DNA of 5,692 nucleotides from the NCBI GenBank assembly GCA_964616145.1, contig CAZTRD010000049.1, forward strand, positions 1-5,692. The letters run 5' to 3'. Shown piece by piece: positions 1-5,692 of this stretch. The notes beneath the pieces are model-generated. The model made no database searches. It saw only the letters and a program-made list of their open reading frames with translations, and was not told the DNA's origin. Positions within the stretch are counted from its first letter, which is position 1; each line of letters starts with the position of its first letter. Position numbers and translations under genes: made by a program. The DNA is from JAQTNP01 sp964616145. Its GTDB lineage: Bacteria > Patescibacteriota > Minisyncoccia > Minisyncoccales > PEYH01.

Positions 1-40
1 TTAGATAATAAAGTAATAAATAAAGCCCAAAGATGTAACA

Positions 41-47
41 TTTTATA
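41..47 (+). promoter_or_regulatory. Weak candidate TATA box for the permease gene
   Basis: TTTTATA lies just upstream of the permease reading frame. With normal archaeal spacing of about 25 bases, transcription would begin near 68-72, inside the apparent helix-1 coding region, which fits poorly with a start at 55 or earlier. No convincing BRE precedes it, and such AT-rich heptamers arise easily by chance. The first 54 bases hold nothing else I can support: an ATG at 33 is followed at once by TAA, and all three forward frames carry stops before base 62. Confidence 0.2.
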
Positions 48-54
48 GCACATC

Positions 55-1194
55 CTGTTAGAGGCAATTTCTACATTAGTTGGTTTCACAATCGGAGCAG
101 GGATACTGGGAATACCTTTTGTTGTTGCTAAAGCAGGGTTCATAACCGGCATATTGAATATATTGGTTCTGGGGATTTTGGTTCTTATCCTAAACCTTTA
201 TCTTGGTGAAGTGACTTTAAGAACAAAAGGCATACATCAATTAACTGGATATGCAAAAATTTATTTGGGGACCTTTGGAAATTATCTTATGTCTTTTTCC
301 TTTATCATCTTTTCCTACGGAGCCTTAATAGCATACATAATTAAAATTGGTGAATTTCTAAACGCATTACTAAGCCCAATATTCGGTGGAACTAACATAA
401 TTTATTCCCTATTATTTTTCATATTATCATTTATAATTGTATACGAAGGAATAAAAATAGTAGAGAGAAGCGAAGTTTTGATGGTTTTATTCATTTTTGT
501 TATTGTAATTATATTAGCAGCCTTTATAATCCCAATCATCAACGTAGATTACCTGACTAATTTTGATATAACCAATTTTTTTATACCTTATGGGGTGGTA
601 TTATTTGCTTTCCTGGCTACGCCAGCTATTCCATTAATGAATGAGGAACTAAAAAATAATAAAAAAGACCTTAAAAAAGCAATAATCTTAGGATCTTTAA
701 TTCCACTTGTTATTTACATCCTTTTTGCGTTGATTGTTGTTGGAACCACAGGGAATGATACAACAGATGGAGCTATATTGGGCCTTGCTAGTGTTCTTGG
801 AAGTAAAATGCTTATACTAGGCACAATCTTCGGTATATTAACAATGGCAACCTCATTTATCGCTGTTGCTTTTGCTTTAACCCAAATGTATCACTTTGAT
901 TATGGATTAAAAAGAGAAAACTCTTCTATTCTTTCATGTTTTATTCCACTAATACTTTTTATAATCATGATTAGCCTAAATATAAAAAACGCATTCTTCC
1001 GAGTTTTAGACCTGACTGGCGCTTTCGGTGGCTCCCTAACAGGCATATTGATAATTATGATTTGGTGGAAAGCAAAAAAATTAGGAAATCGAAAACCAGA
1101 GTACAATATCAAAGAAAAAAGAATTTCAAGTTTTGTCCTTTTGGTTATGTTTGCTTTAGGAGTAATATTTGAGATAATAAATTTATTATCATGA
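55..1194 (+). CDS. Amino-acid permease, AAAP / Trp-Tyr permease type, about 11 membrane helices
   Basis: This is an integral membrane transporter, probably moving an amino acid by cation symport; the substrate cannot be told from sequence. The frame encodes a typical first helix with the motif GAGILGIP (bases 94-117), then about ten more hydrophobic segments. Counting from the TTG at 154, residues 144-166 hold the family-like stretch IPYGVVLFAF...IPLMNEEL, as in TM6 of the Trp/Tyr permease and AAAP families. The start is uncertain. The first ATG/GTG/TTG in frame is the TTG at 154, but starting there (346 aa) would delete helix 1. The frame is open back to a TAG at 46-48, and a CTG at 55 would give about 379 aa beginning M-LEAISTLVG, close to the usual family length and N-terminus. 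No Shine-Dalgarno site precedes 55. The gene converges on the five-helix gene and overlaps its stop. Family assignment is fairly sure; the exact start is not. Confidence 0.85.
   Translation: MLEAISTLVGFTIGAGILGIPFVVAKAGFITGILNILVLGILVLILNLYLGEVTLRTKGIHQLTGYAKIYLGTFGNYLMSFSFIIFSYGALIAYIIKIGEFLNALLSPIFGGTNIIYSLLFFILSFIIVYEGIKIVERSEVLMVLFIFVIVIILAAFIIPIINVDYLTNFDITNFFIPYGVVLFAFLATPAIPLMNEELKNNKKDLKKAIILGSLIPLVIYILFALIVVGTTGNDTTDGAILGLASVLGSKMLILGTIFGILTMATSFIAVAFALTQMYHFDYGLKRENSSILSCFIPLILFIIMISLNIKNAFFRVLDLTGAFGGSLTGILIIMIWWKAKKLGNRKPEYNIKEKRISSFVLLVMFALGVIFEIINLLS
1173..1190. repeat. Perfect 18-bp palindrome at the convergent gene ends
   Basis: GATAATAAATTTATTATC reads the same on both strands, centred at 1181/1182. 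It covers the last sense codons of the permease and lies against the stop of the opposing gene. It could act as a two-way transcription stop for the convergent pair. However, it is almost pure A/T, has no natural loop and lacks a long T tract on either side, so chance remains plausible. Confidence 0.5.
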
Positions 1195-2961
1195 AATTTT
1201 CTTGCTTTGAAAATTAAGGATTATTATTAATATAACCAATATGCCCAAACCCATCAATATGTAAGGGTAATACAAAATTAAAAAATTCTTGATATTAGCC
1301 AAAATATTTGGTAAGAAATCAAAAGAAATTGATTTTCCAAAAAATTTATATGCAACATAAATGCCAACTGCTAAGAATAGTAACACCACAAGCCCAATAT
1401 ATAAATATTCAAATAATCTAAGTTTTCTTTTTTTGGTTTTTCTTTCAATTTTCTTTTTTAACTCTGCTTTTTTATCTCCTTTCTTAGGTTTCTTTCTAAA
1501 AAAATCAATTATCAGTAACACAATTATTAGAGTGCCAACTCCAGCTAAAACATACCTTAGGTAAGCAGAATAAGGCAAAACATAAGTTATGAACAGATTA
1601 GAAATGAAGTTTGATGCGCTTTCATAAAATGGCTTGAACCTGATAGTTGAGTAAATAATTAATGCAAATAAGCCCAAAGCCACTAAGTATAGGAACACAA
1701 AAAATATGTCAAATAACCACCTAGGTAATTTCTTTGTTTTAGAAGCTTTTTTTTCTTCTTTTGTAACCTTCTCTTCTTTCTCAATATTTTCTTCTTTCTT
1801 TTTAGGGCTTTTTTTCCTTTTGTTGATTAAAACCAATAACAACAAAATTACAATCAAAAGAATAACCCCTGCTAAAATATAATACTTAAAGTAATTTACA
1901 TAGAATCTAACCTTACTCAAAAAAACACCTTCTTTTTTTAATTTAACAGTAATTGACTTAGTGTATTCTCTGTAGTCAGATTTTGCATTAATATCAAGGT
2001 TGTATTCCCCTTCTACCACTGATTCAGTAGGGTGAAGTGCAAGGTTAATCTTCTTTTCTTCTCCCTTTTTTAGTGTAAATTCTTCATGGCTCAATGTATA
2101 CCAATCAGCCCCTTCAACACTTAAAGAGTATGCTTCATCTTTTACGCCCTTATTCTTCATTTTAATAAGGATATTATTACCCAAATAATCCATACTCACA
2201 CTTTTGGCGCTTATTATTGTATTATAACATGTTTTCTCTGGTACAACATCAATTTCGAATTTTCTGTCTTTAATTAGTTCGCCATTCTGCGAAATCAGCC
2301 CAACATCAATATCAAAAGCTCCTTTCTCATCACATTGAGGGCTTATCTGTAATTTAATCTCTTTCTTTTGCCCTGCAGCTAAATTAATTGATTCATTGGT
2401 CAAAGTCAGATTTACCCATTCTGGAGCGTCCAACACTAAACTAAATGTTTTTGTATGTTCCCCGCTATTCTGTAATAATAGGCCATATTCTATCTCATCA
2501 CAACCGCAAATATCCTCTTCTCCCGATTCTAGCTCAAAAATGTAGCACTCTCGTATATTTGTCTTGATCATAACCTTCCTTTTAAGCCCCTCTTGCTTTG
2601 TAACTATGCCTAAGACTAAAGAAGTATTTTCTTCTGTATCAAAAGGCGGAGTTATCTTTAAAGGCAAAATAACGCTTTTCCCGCTCTTCAATGCAGCTGA
2701 GCTCACTGGTAAAGAAGCATATTCTTTATCAACAGTAAAACTAAGGGTATCTGAAAATTTATTATCATTCCTTATTAGGACAGGTATTGTCAAAGAATCA
2801 GAAGCGCAAAATTCGTAATAATCTGAATGAGCTGAAAACTTTATATCTGAGAAATCCTCCAGGTTAACATACGGCGCGCCTAATTGTATCTTAATATCTG
2901 CTAAAACAGCAGGTAAGGCCAATAACAATGCGATAAGTGCAATTACAAGCTTATTATTCAT
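1189..2961 (-). CDS. Surface protein: three NEW3/CARDB-like ectodomains plus five membrane helices
   Basis: I do not recognise a named gene; the architecture resembles archaeal COG1361/COG1470-type envelope proteins. Numbering from the ATG at 2961 (590 aa): signal peptide 1-21 ending AVLAD; three beta-sandwich-like domains at about 23-138, 139-244 and 245-343; membrane helices near 361-380, 415-440, 469-488, 516-540 and 566-584. The loops after helices 1 and 3 are lysine-rich, so by the positive-inside rule the ectodomain is outside and the C-terminus inside. Domains 2 and 3 share an S-L-x-[VL]-x-x-x-[ED]-W pattern. Six cysteines sit mainly at domain borders (52, 139, 152, 154, 210, 245), and three Asn-X-Ser/Thr sites occur (N112, N184, N189). 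The ATG at 2961 is preferred over the TTG at 2964 because AGGAGGG lies 6 bases before it. It follows the S-layer-like gene by 69 bases on the same strand. A role in anchoring or assembling the envelope is inferred. Confidence 0.85.
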   Translation of the reverse strand: MNNKLVIALIALLLALPAVLADIKIQLGAPYVNLEDFSDIKFSAHSDYYEFCASDSLTIPVLIRNDNKFSDTLSFTVDKEYASLPVSSAALKSGKSVILPLKITPPFDTEENTSLVLGIVTKQEGLKRKVMIKTNIRECYIFELESGEEDICGCDEIEYGLLLQNSGEHTKTFSLVLDAPEWVNLTLTNESINLAAGQKKEIKLQISPQCDEKGAFDIDVGLISQNGELIKDRKFEIDVVPEKTCYNTIISAKSVSMDYLGNNILIKMKNKGVKDEAYSLSVEGADWYTLSHEEFTLKKGEEKKINLALHPTESVVEGEYNLDINAKSDYREYTKSITVKLKKEGVFLSKVRFYVNYFKYYILAGVILLIVILLLLVLINKRKKSPKKKEENIEKEEKVTKEEKKASKTKKLPRWLFDIFFVFLYLVALGLFALIIYSTIRFKPFYESASNFISNLFITYVLPYSAYLRYVLAGVGTLIIVLLIIDFFRKKPKKGDKKAELKKKIERKTKKRKLRLFEYLYIGLVVLLFLAVGIYVAYKFFGKSISFDFLPNILANIKNFLILYYPYILMGLGILVILIIILNFQSKKIS

Positions 2962-2967
2962 CAATAT

Positions 2968-2974
2968 CCCTCCT
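2968..2974 (-). promoter_or_regulatory. Shine-Dalgarno site that fixes the start at 2961
   Basis: AGGAGGG on the minus strand is complementary to the conserved CCUCC of the 16S 3' end. It stands 6 bases before the ATG at 2959-2961 but only 3 before the in-frame TTG at 2962-2964, so the ATG is the better start. Confidence 0.75.
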
Positions 2975-2993
2975 AGGAAGACTCAAACACAAC

Positions 2994-3030
2994 AAAATAA
3001 AAATAAGAAAAAGTTAAAAAATAAAAAAAT
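2994..3030 (-). terminator. T-rich terminator-like tract after the S-layer-like gene
   Basis: Immediately after the TAA of the S-layer-like gene, the minus strand carries successive runs of T (seven, six, five, five and four) broken by single or few other bases, with no clear hairpin. Oligo-T runs are the usual intrinsic termination signal for archaeal RNA polymerase. The tract lies between two codirectional genes, so it would lower transcription into the five-helix gene without necessarily abolishing it. I see no good separate promoter between the tract and the start at 2961. Confidence 0.6.
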
Positions 3031-4323
3031 TTAGTAATAAGTTTTCTCTCCTTCTTCTTCCTCTTCATCACTGCCTTTTAGCTTGTTAAATCCAATTATC
3101 AAGCCTAAGATCACTAGTAAAACTACTAAAACAACTAAGCCAACTTCTAAAGCTTTTTTAAGTCCGCCTAAGCTAGCTGATTTAGCGCCTGCTATGTTAG
3201 CTCTCAAAGGCACTTGTTTTAGTACAGTTTCTCCGCTCTTTATTGTTACTGAGAAAACTTGCAATCCTGAAGCTGATTCTTTAGCATCAACTGCAACAAA
3301 AGCTGCTTTTGATTCACCTGCTCCAACTACTAAAACATTGGATGGTGTTACGCTAAAGTCTGCCCAATCTGCTGAATCAACACTGATAGAGTATACTTTT
3401 GATTCTGTTCCCTGATTAGATATTGTAACTGGGTACATAACAGATCCGCCTTTTGCAACATCTTGTGTCTCAGGGCCAATTGTTATTACAGTTTTTCCTG
3501 TTGATTCTGATGGCACTAATCCTGTTGCTGCGCATGTGTCACTTTCAACAACATCTATCTTTGTTGTAATGCACTCTTCTTCATCGCCATCATCAAACTC
3601 AACGCAAACCTTAACTGTATATTGTCCAGGTTCTGCGCAGTCTGGGATTCTCATGTACAACTCTTCTGAAGTTGTTGAATCATCATCTCCTCCTTCTGCA
3701 TCAAGCTCATCTATATAATCAGATGCGCTAATGCCTAAAGCAGGGATAGAAGCTTTAACTTTAATGTCTTCTTCTGTTTCAGTTCCCCTATTCTTTATTC
3801 TTGCTGTAGCCAATAATGCTCTACCAGCTTTAACTTCATTCTCAGGGCTTAAAACAACATCTTTTATCTGAATTGCATGATCTGTTGTTGCAATATCTAA
3901 TGTGCCTACAACCATCTTATAATTATGCTTATCAGATACTATAACTCTAAGTTGATAAGTTCTATCTTGATCCATTCTTTGAGGTAATTCAAGTTCAAGT
4001 TTCTTTGTATAAGTTGTTCCGCTATGGACATCAAATTCGTCAGTAGAGTCGCTAACCTTATCATTTTTACCATCACCGCTTAACTCTGCTTCAACCTCGA
4101 CAGTCAAATTATCATTTGCTGTGAATTTTACCTCAACCTCTATAACATCGTTTTTTTCTAAACCAGGAATATATGTGATTCCAACACTAACTTCTGTACC
4201 TTCGACCTCAACTGATTTAATATCTACATCTAAATCACCAACAGGTGCTACTGCTGCTACGCTTGCAAAACTACAAGCTAAAATACTAACTAAAACCAAT
4301 ACAAACAAATTTTTTATATTCAT
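3031..4323 (-). CDS. Putative S-layer-type surface protein with three beta-sandwich domains and a C-terminal anchor
   Basis: This is probably a major exported surface protein held by one membrane helix. From the ATG at 4323 (430 aa): signal peptide about 1-25 (hydrophobic core FVLVLVSILACSFASVAA; the Cys at 17 is only a poor lipobox); domain 1 about 25-145; domain 2 about 149-263, CARDB-like, with four cysteines (229, 240, 251, 264); domain 3 about 276-376, NEW3-like, with YSISVDSADW; membrane helix about 392-412; then an acidic cytoplasmic tail containing DEEEEEGE. The ectodomain is rich in Asp and Glu, as is common for archaeal S-layer proteins. The ATG at 4323 is favoured over the upstream TTG at 4338 because the signal peptide begins there and GGGGGT lies 7 bases before it. 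A strong promoter precedes the gene and a T-rich tract follows it, suggesting high, largely monocistronic expression. The S-layer role is inferred from architecture; a non-lattice surface protein is the alternative. Confidence 0.87.
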   Translation of the reverse strand: MNIKNLFVLVLVSILACSFASVAAVAPVGDLDVDIKSVEVEGTEVSVGITYIPGLEKNDVIEVEVKFTANDNLTVEVEAELSGDGKNDKVSDSTDEFDVHSGTTYTKKLELELPQRMDQDRTYQLRVIVSDKHNYKMVVGTLDIATTDHAIQIKDVVLSPENEVKAGRALLATARIKNRGTETEEDIKVKASIPALGISASDYIDELDAEGGDDDSTTSEELYMRIPDCAEPGQYTVKVCVEFDDGDEEECITTKIDVVESDTCAATGLVPSESTGKTVITIGPETQDVAKGGSVMYPVTISNQGTESKVYSISVDSADWADFSVTPSNVLVVGAGESKAAFVAVDAKESASGLQVFSVTIKSGETVLKQVPLRANIAGAKSASLGGLKKALEVGLVVLVVLLVILGLIIGFNKLKGSDEEEEEGEKTYY

Positions 4324-4330
4324 TTTTCCT

Positions 4331-4336
4331 ACCCCC
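4331..4336 (-). promoter_or_regulatory. Shine-Dalgarno site for the S-layer-like gene
   Basis: GGGGGT on the minus strand can pair with ACCUCC of the 16S tail, with one G-U wobble, 7 bases before the ATG at 4321-4323. The site overlaps the first base of the upstream in-frame TTG codon region (4336-4338), which argues against that TTG being the start. Confidence 0.55.
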
Positions 4337-4354
4337 AAATTTTTATTTTAAATT

Positions 4355-4369
4355 GAGATATTAAATCTC
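4355..4369 (-). repeat. Small hairpin in the 5' leader of the S-layer-like gene
   Basis: GAGAT and ATCTC form a 5-bp stem with a 5-base loop in the predicted 5' untranslated leader, about 32 bases before the ATG. It is weak; it could affect leader stability, or it may mean nothing. Confidence 0.25.
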
Positions 4370-4382
4370 GACTATAAACCGT

Positions 4383-4407
4383 TATAAGTTGATAAACACA
4401 ACTTATA
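4383..4407. repeat. Inverted repeat spanning TATA box to predicted transcription start
   Basis: Perfect 8-bp arms TATAAGTT and AACTTATA are separated by 9 bases. One arm overlaps the TATA box and the other ends at the expected start of transcription, which is the usual place for an archaeal repressor site. No regulator can be named, and in such AT-rich DNA a chance origin is possible. Confidence 0.4.
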
Positions 4408-4421
4408 TATAAACATTTCGG
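4402..4421 (-). promoter_or_regulatory. Archaeal BRE/TATA promoter of the S-layer-like gene
   Basis: On the minus strand CCGAAATG (BRE-like, purine-rich) is followed directly by TTTATATATAAG, close to the archaeal TATA consensus. Normal spacing puts the transcription start near 4381, giving a 5' leader of roughly 57 bases before the ATG at 4323. It is the best promoter in the window and would make the gene a separate transcription unit from the gene ending at 4481. Confidence 0.75.
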
Positions 4422-4434
4422 TAGTTTAGTATAC

Positions 4435-4450
4435 ATTAGTAGTTACTAAT
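4435..4450. repeat. Inverted repeat ATTAGTA-gt-TACTAAT upstream of the promoter
   Basis: Perfect 7-bp arms with a 2-base centre lie 13 bases upstream of the BRE of the S-layer-like gene and about 30 bases after the stop of the secreted mosaic gene. It could be a regulator site for the former or a weak hairpin at the end of the latter's transcript. The sequence does not decide between these. Confidence 0.4.
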
Positions 4451-4480
4451 TATCACTATTTATCAGTTAAAGTTTTACTA

Positions 4481-5692
4481 CTATACTATCCTAAAGTCCC
4501 TGTGCCTTGTTCTCCTCATACCGCTCAAATCTGATAATGATATCCTTACTGTATAAACGCCTGGCTTAGCATCCCCTGGTATCTCTAAATATGTTCCCCT
4601 GCTCATAACCTCATCAATCTCAGGGCCTACAAAAGGACCCAGCTTCCTAGATATTCCCAATTCAGGCTGTGTTATCCTTATTGTTGCATACTTCGTATTT
4701 TCTCTTCCAATATTCTCAAAACTTAAATCAACAAACAATAAATCCCCGGCTTTAATCTCATCATACACCAATTGATTTGTTCTTATCCAGCCTATGAAAA
4801 ATTTCTCTCTTGGTAATGTATCTTTAGGCGGGCTTTGGACTTGAAGATAATAAGATTGTGTATCACTAAGAACACCATCCTCAGCTTTTACCTCAACAAA
4901 ATAAATCCCCGGTTCCTTAGGCACCCAAGTTATTAAGCCGCTTACAGTATTAATGGTCATTCCAGATGGTCCCTGAAGCAGCGTATAAGATATTCCGAGA
5001 TTTGGTCCTACTGCATCAACATCATATTCATATGTGCTTGTGTATTTTTCATCAGCAGGAGTAAATGTTGTCACTGGCTCAGATATTATCTTTAAATCTG
5101 AAATTTGATTACTGCAGGTGCAGCTTGCCAACACACAGATATCAGTAGTATAAGATTTTGAATCGTCACAATGACTATTTGTTTCACATGGCGCATTACA
5201 TAGCGTCTTATCACATGTATTTGTTAAAGTTACTGTTCCCGTAGTGCATATATCATTAACTTCATCACATACTGAATTAAACCCGGCAAAGAAATCCCAT
5301 GTAAATGGATTGTTGTCTGGGTTATTATTGCATGTTGCGATGCCTGGAAGATTACTGCCTGAGCAGTCTATTGCGTTTCCAGCCTGGCATCCAGCTGCAC
5401 CATTGCAAACCTCTGCACCATTGCAGTAGGATGTATCGTTACACAAAGCATTTCCGCCATTATCTATAATATTGTCGCAATCATTATCTAAGCCATCACA
5501 AAGCTCTGCTGCAGGTGTTCCTGCTGTGCATGAATCTTGTGTAGCTCCATTAACGCAATTTAACTGCCCATTAGCAGCGCATATTCCCTGCCCGCAGCTT
5601 GTGGCAGTTGGTATATAATTATCGTCAGCAGCGCCATCACAGTTCTCGTCTATGCCGTTGCAATCATCATCATTGCCTGTTGGCTGTCCTGG
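4481..5692 (-). CDS. Secreted mosaic protein, N-terminus beyond window: MopE-type motifs, Cys-rich region, He_PIG-like domain, S-layer-related C-terminal domain
   Basis: The frame is open to the right edge, so this is the C-terminal 403 residues of a longer, presumably exported protein. Residues here are numbered from the edge. Two MopE-type Cys/Asp motifs occur: DDDCNGIDENCDGAADD (8-24) and CDGLDNDCDNIIDN (65-78). They are known from PF11617-like putative metal-binding proteins. A Cys-rich stretch follows (84-193, fifteen cysteines, including YCNGAEVC). Next is an Ig-like domain of the He_PIG type (about 198-286) with the hallmark GLITWVPKEPGIYFVEV. Last is a domain (about 297-403) resembling domain 2 of the neighbouring S-layer-like protein. 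No C-terminal helix or sorting motif is visible, so retention may depend on that last domain. A TTG at 5446 is not the start, because both MopE-type motifs and continuous cysteine spacing lie upstream of it. The gene ends TAG-TAG-TAA. Metal (Ca or Cu) binding and disulfides are likely but unproven. Confidence 0.85.
   Translation of the reverse strand, partial: PGQPTGNDDDCNGIDENCDGAADDNYIPTATSCGQGICAANGQLNCVNGATQDSCTAGTPAAELCDGLDNDCDNIIDNGGNALCNDTSYCNGAEVCNGAAGCQAGNAIDCSGSNLPGIATCNNNPDNNPFTWDFFAGFNSVCDEVNDICTTGTVTLTNTCDKTLCNAPCETNSHCDDSKSYTTDICVLASCTCSNQISDLKIISEPVTTFTPADEKYTSTYEYDVDAVGPNLGISYTLLQGPSGMTINTVSGLITWVPKEPGIYFVEVKAEDGVLSDTQSYYLQVQSPPKDTLPREKFFIGWIRTNQLVYDEIKAGDLLFVDLSFENIGRENTKYATIRITQPELGISRKLGPFVGPEIDEVMSRGTYLEIPGDAKPGVYTVRISLSDLSGMRRTRHRDFRIV

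Noticed and set aside
1..48. Readthrough of the TAG at 46-48 (pyrrolysine-type code) giving a longer permease
   Set aside because: The residues before the TAG look unlike the family's N-terminus, no start codon is found there either, and no pyl gene is in the window.
1..60. Short leftward frame beginning MCYKMLHLWALF at the left edge
   Set aside because: Fewer than 20 residues are visible, with no Shine-Dalgarno site or recognisable similarity.
154..156. TTG at 154 as the real permease start
   Set aside because: It would remove the first membrane helix with the GAGILGIP motif, which is plainly encoded in frame just upstream.
2962..2964. TTG at 2964 as start of the five-helix protein
   Set aside because: The adjacent ATG has better spacing to AGGAGGG, and only one residue differs.
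3083..3718. Open frames on the plus strand opposite the S-layer-like gene, and others opposite the five-helix and mosaic genes
   Set aside because: They are low-complexity Ser/Thr/Pro-rich antisense translations with no domain, start signal or independent support.
4336..4338. TTG at 4338 as start of the S-layer-like protein
   Set aside because: It overlaps the Shine-Dalgarno site and adds five residues before a normal signal peptide.
4368..4374. Lipobox (Ile-Leu-Ala-Cys) in the signal peptide of the S-layer-like protein
   Set aside because: The Cys lies inside the hydrophobic core with more hydrophobic residues after it, and the protein has a C-terminal membrane helix, so lipid anchoring is unlikely.
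5444..5446. TTG at 5446 as start of the mosaic protein
   Set aside because: The frame continues to the window edge with two MopE-type motifs and regular cysteines, and no signal peptide follows the TTG.

Overview
The window most likely comes from an archaeon. It is AT-rich, and upstream of one gene there is a good archaeal-type promoter (a BRE-like CCGAAATG followed by TTTATATATAAG). Shine-Dalgarno sites suit the archaeal 16S tail, T-rich stretches stand where terminators are expected, and the surface proteins are built from CARDB/NEW3-like beta-sandwich modules. The overall style suggests a DPANN-type lineage (Woesearchaeota/Pacearchaeota-like). That placement is an impression from protein style; no marker gene is present.

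Layout. One gene runs rightward at the left end: an 11-helix amino-acid permease of the AAAP/Trp-Tyr permease type (about 55-1194). Its frame encodes a typical first helix upstream of the first canonical start codon. Its stop overlaps, tail to tail, the stop of the next gene. Three leftward genes fill the rest. In transcription order, from right to left, they are: (1) a large secreted mosaic protein, open at the right edge, with MopE-type Cys/Asp motifs, a cysteine-rich region, a putative-Ig (He_PIG-like) domain and a C-terminal surface domain (4481 to beyond 5692); (2) a putative S-layer-type protein with signal peptide, three beta-sandwich domains, one C-terminal membrane helix and an acidic tail (3031-4323); (3) a membrane protein with three such extracellular domains followed by five membrane helices and strongly basic cytoplasmic loops (1189-2961).

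How they may work together. The three leftward genes look like a cell-envelope group. The C-terminal domain of the secreted mosaic protein visibly resembles the second domain of the S-layer-like protein. The third domain of the S-layer-like protein resembles domains of the five-helix protein. The cytoplasmic tail of one is acidic while the cytoplasmic loops of the other are lysine-rich. A strong promoter with several inverted repeats precedes the S-layer-like gene, and a T-rich terminator-like stretch follows it. This suggests high, largely separate expression of that gene, with readthrough or a weak promoter serving the five-helix gene. The permease appears unrelated in function.

No tRNA, rRNA, CRISPR array, insertion sequence or phage feature was seen. 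No gene-free stretch exceeds 300 bases.
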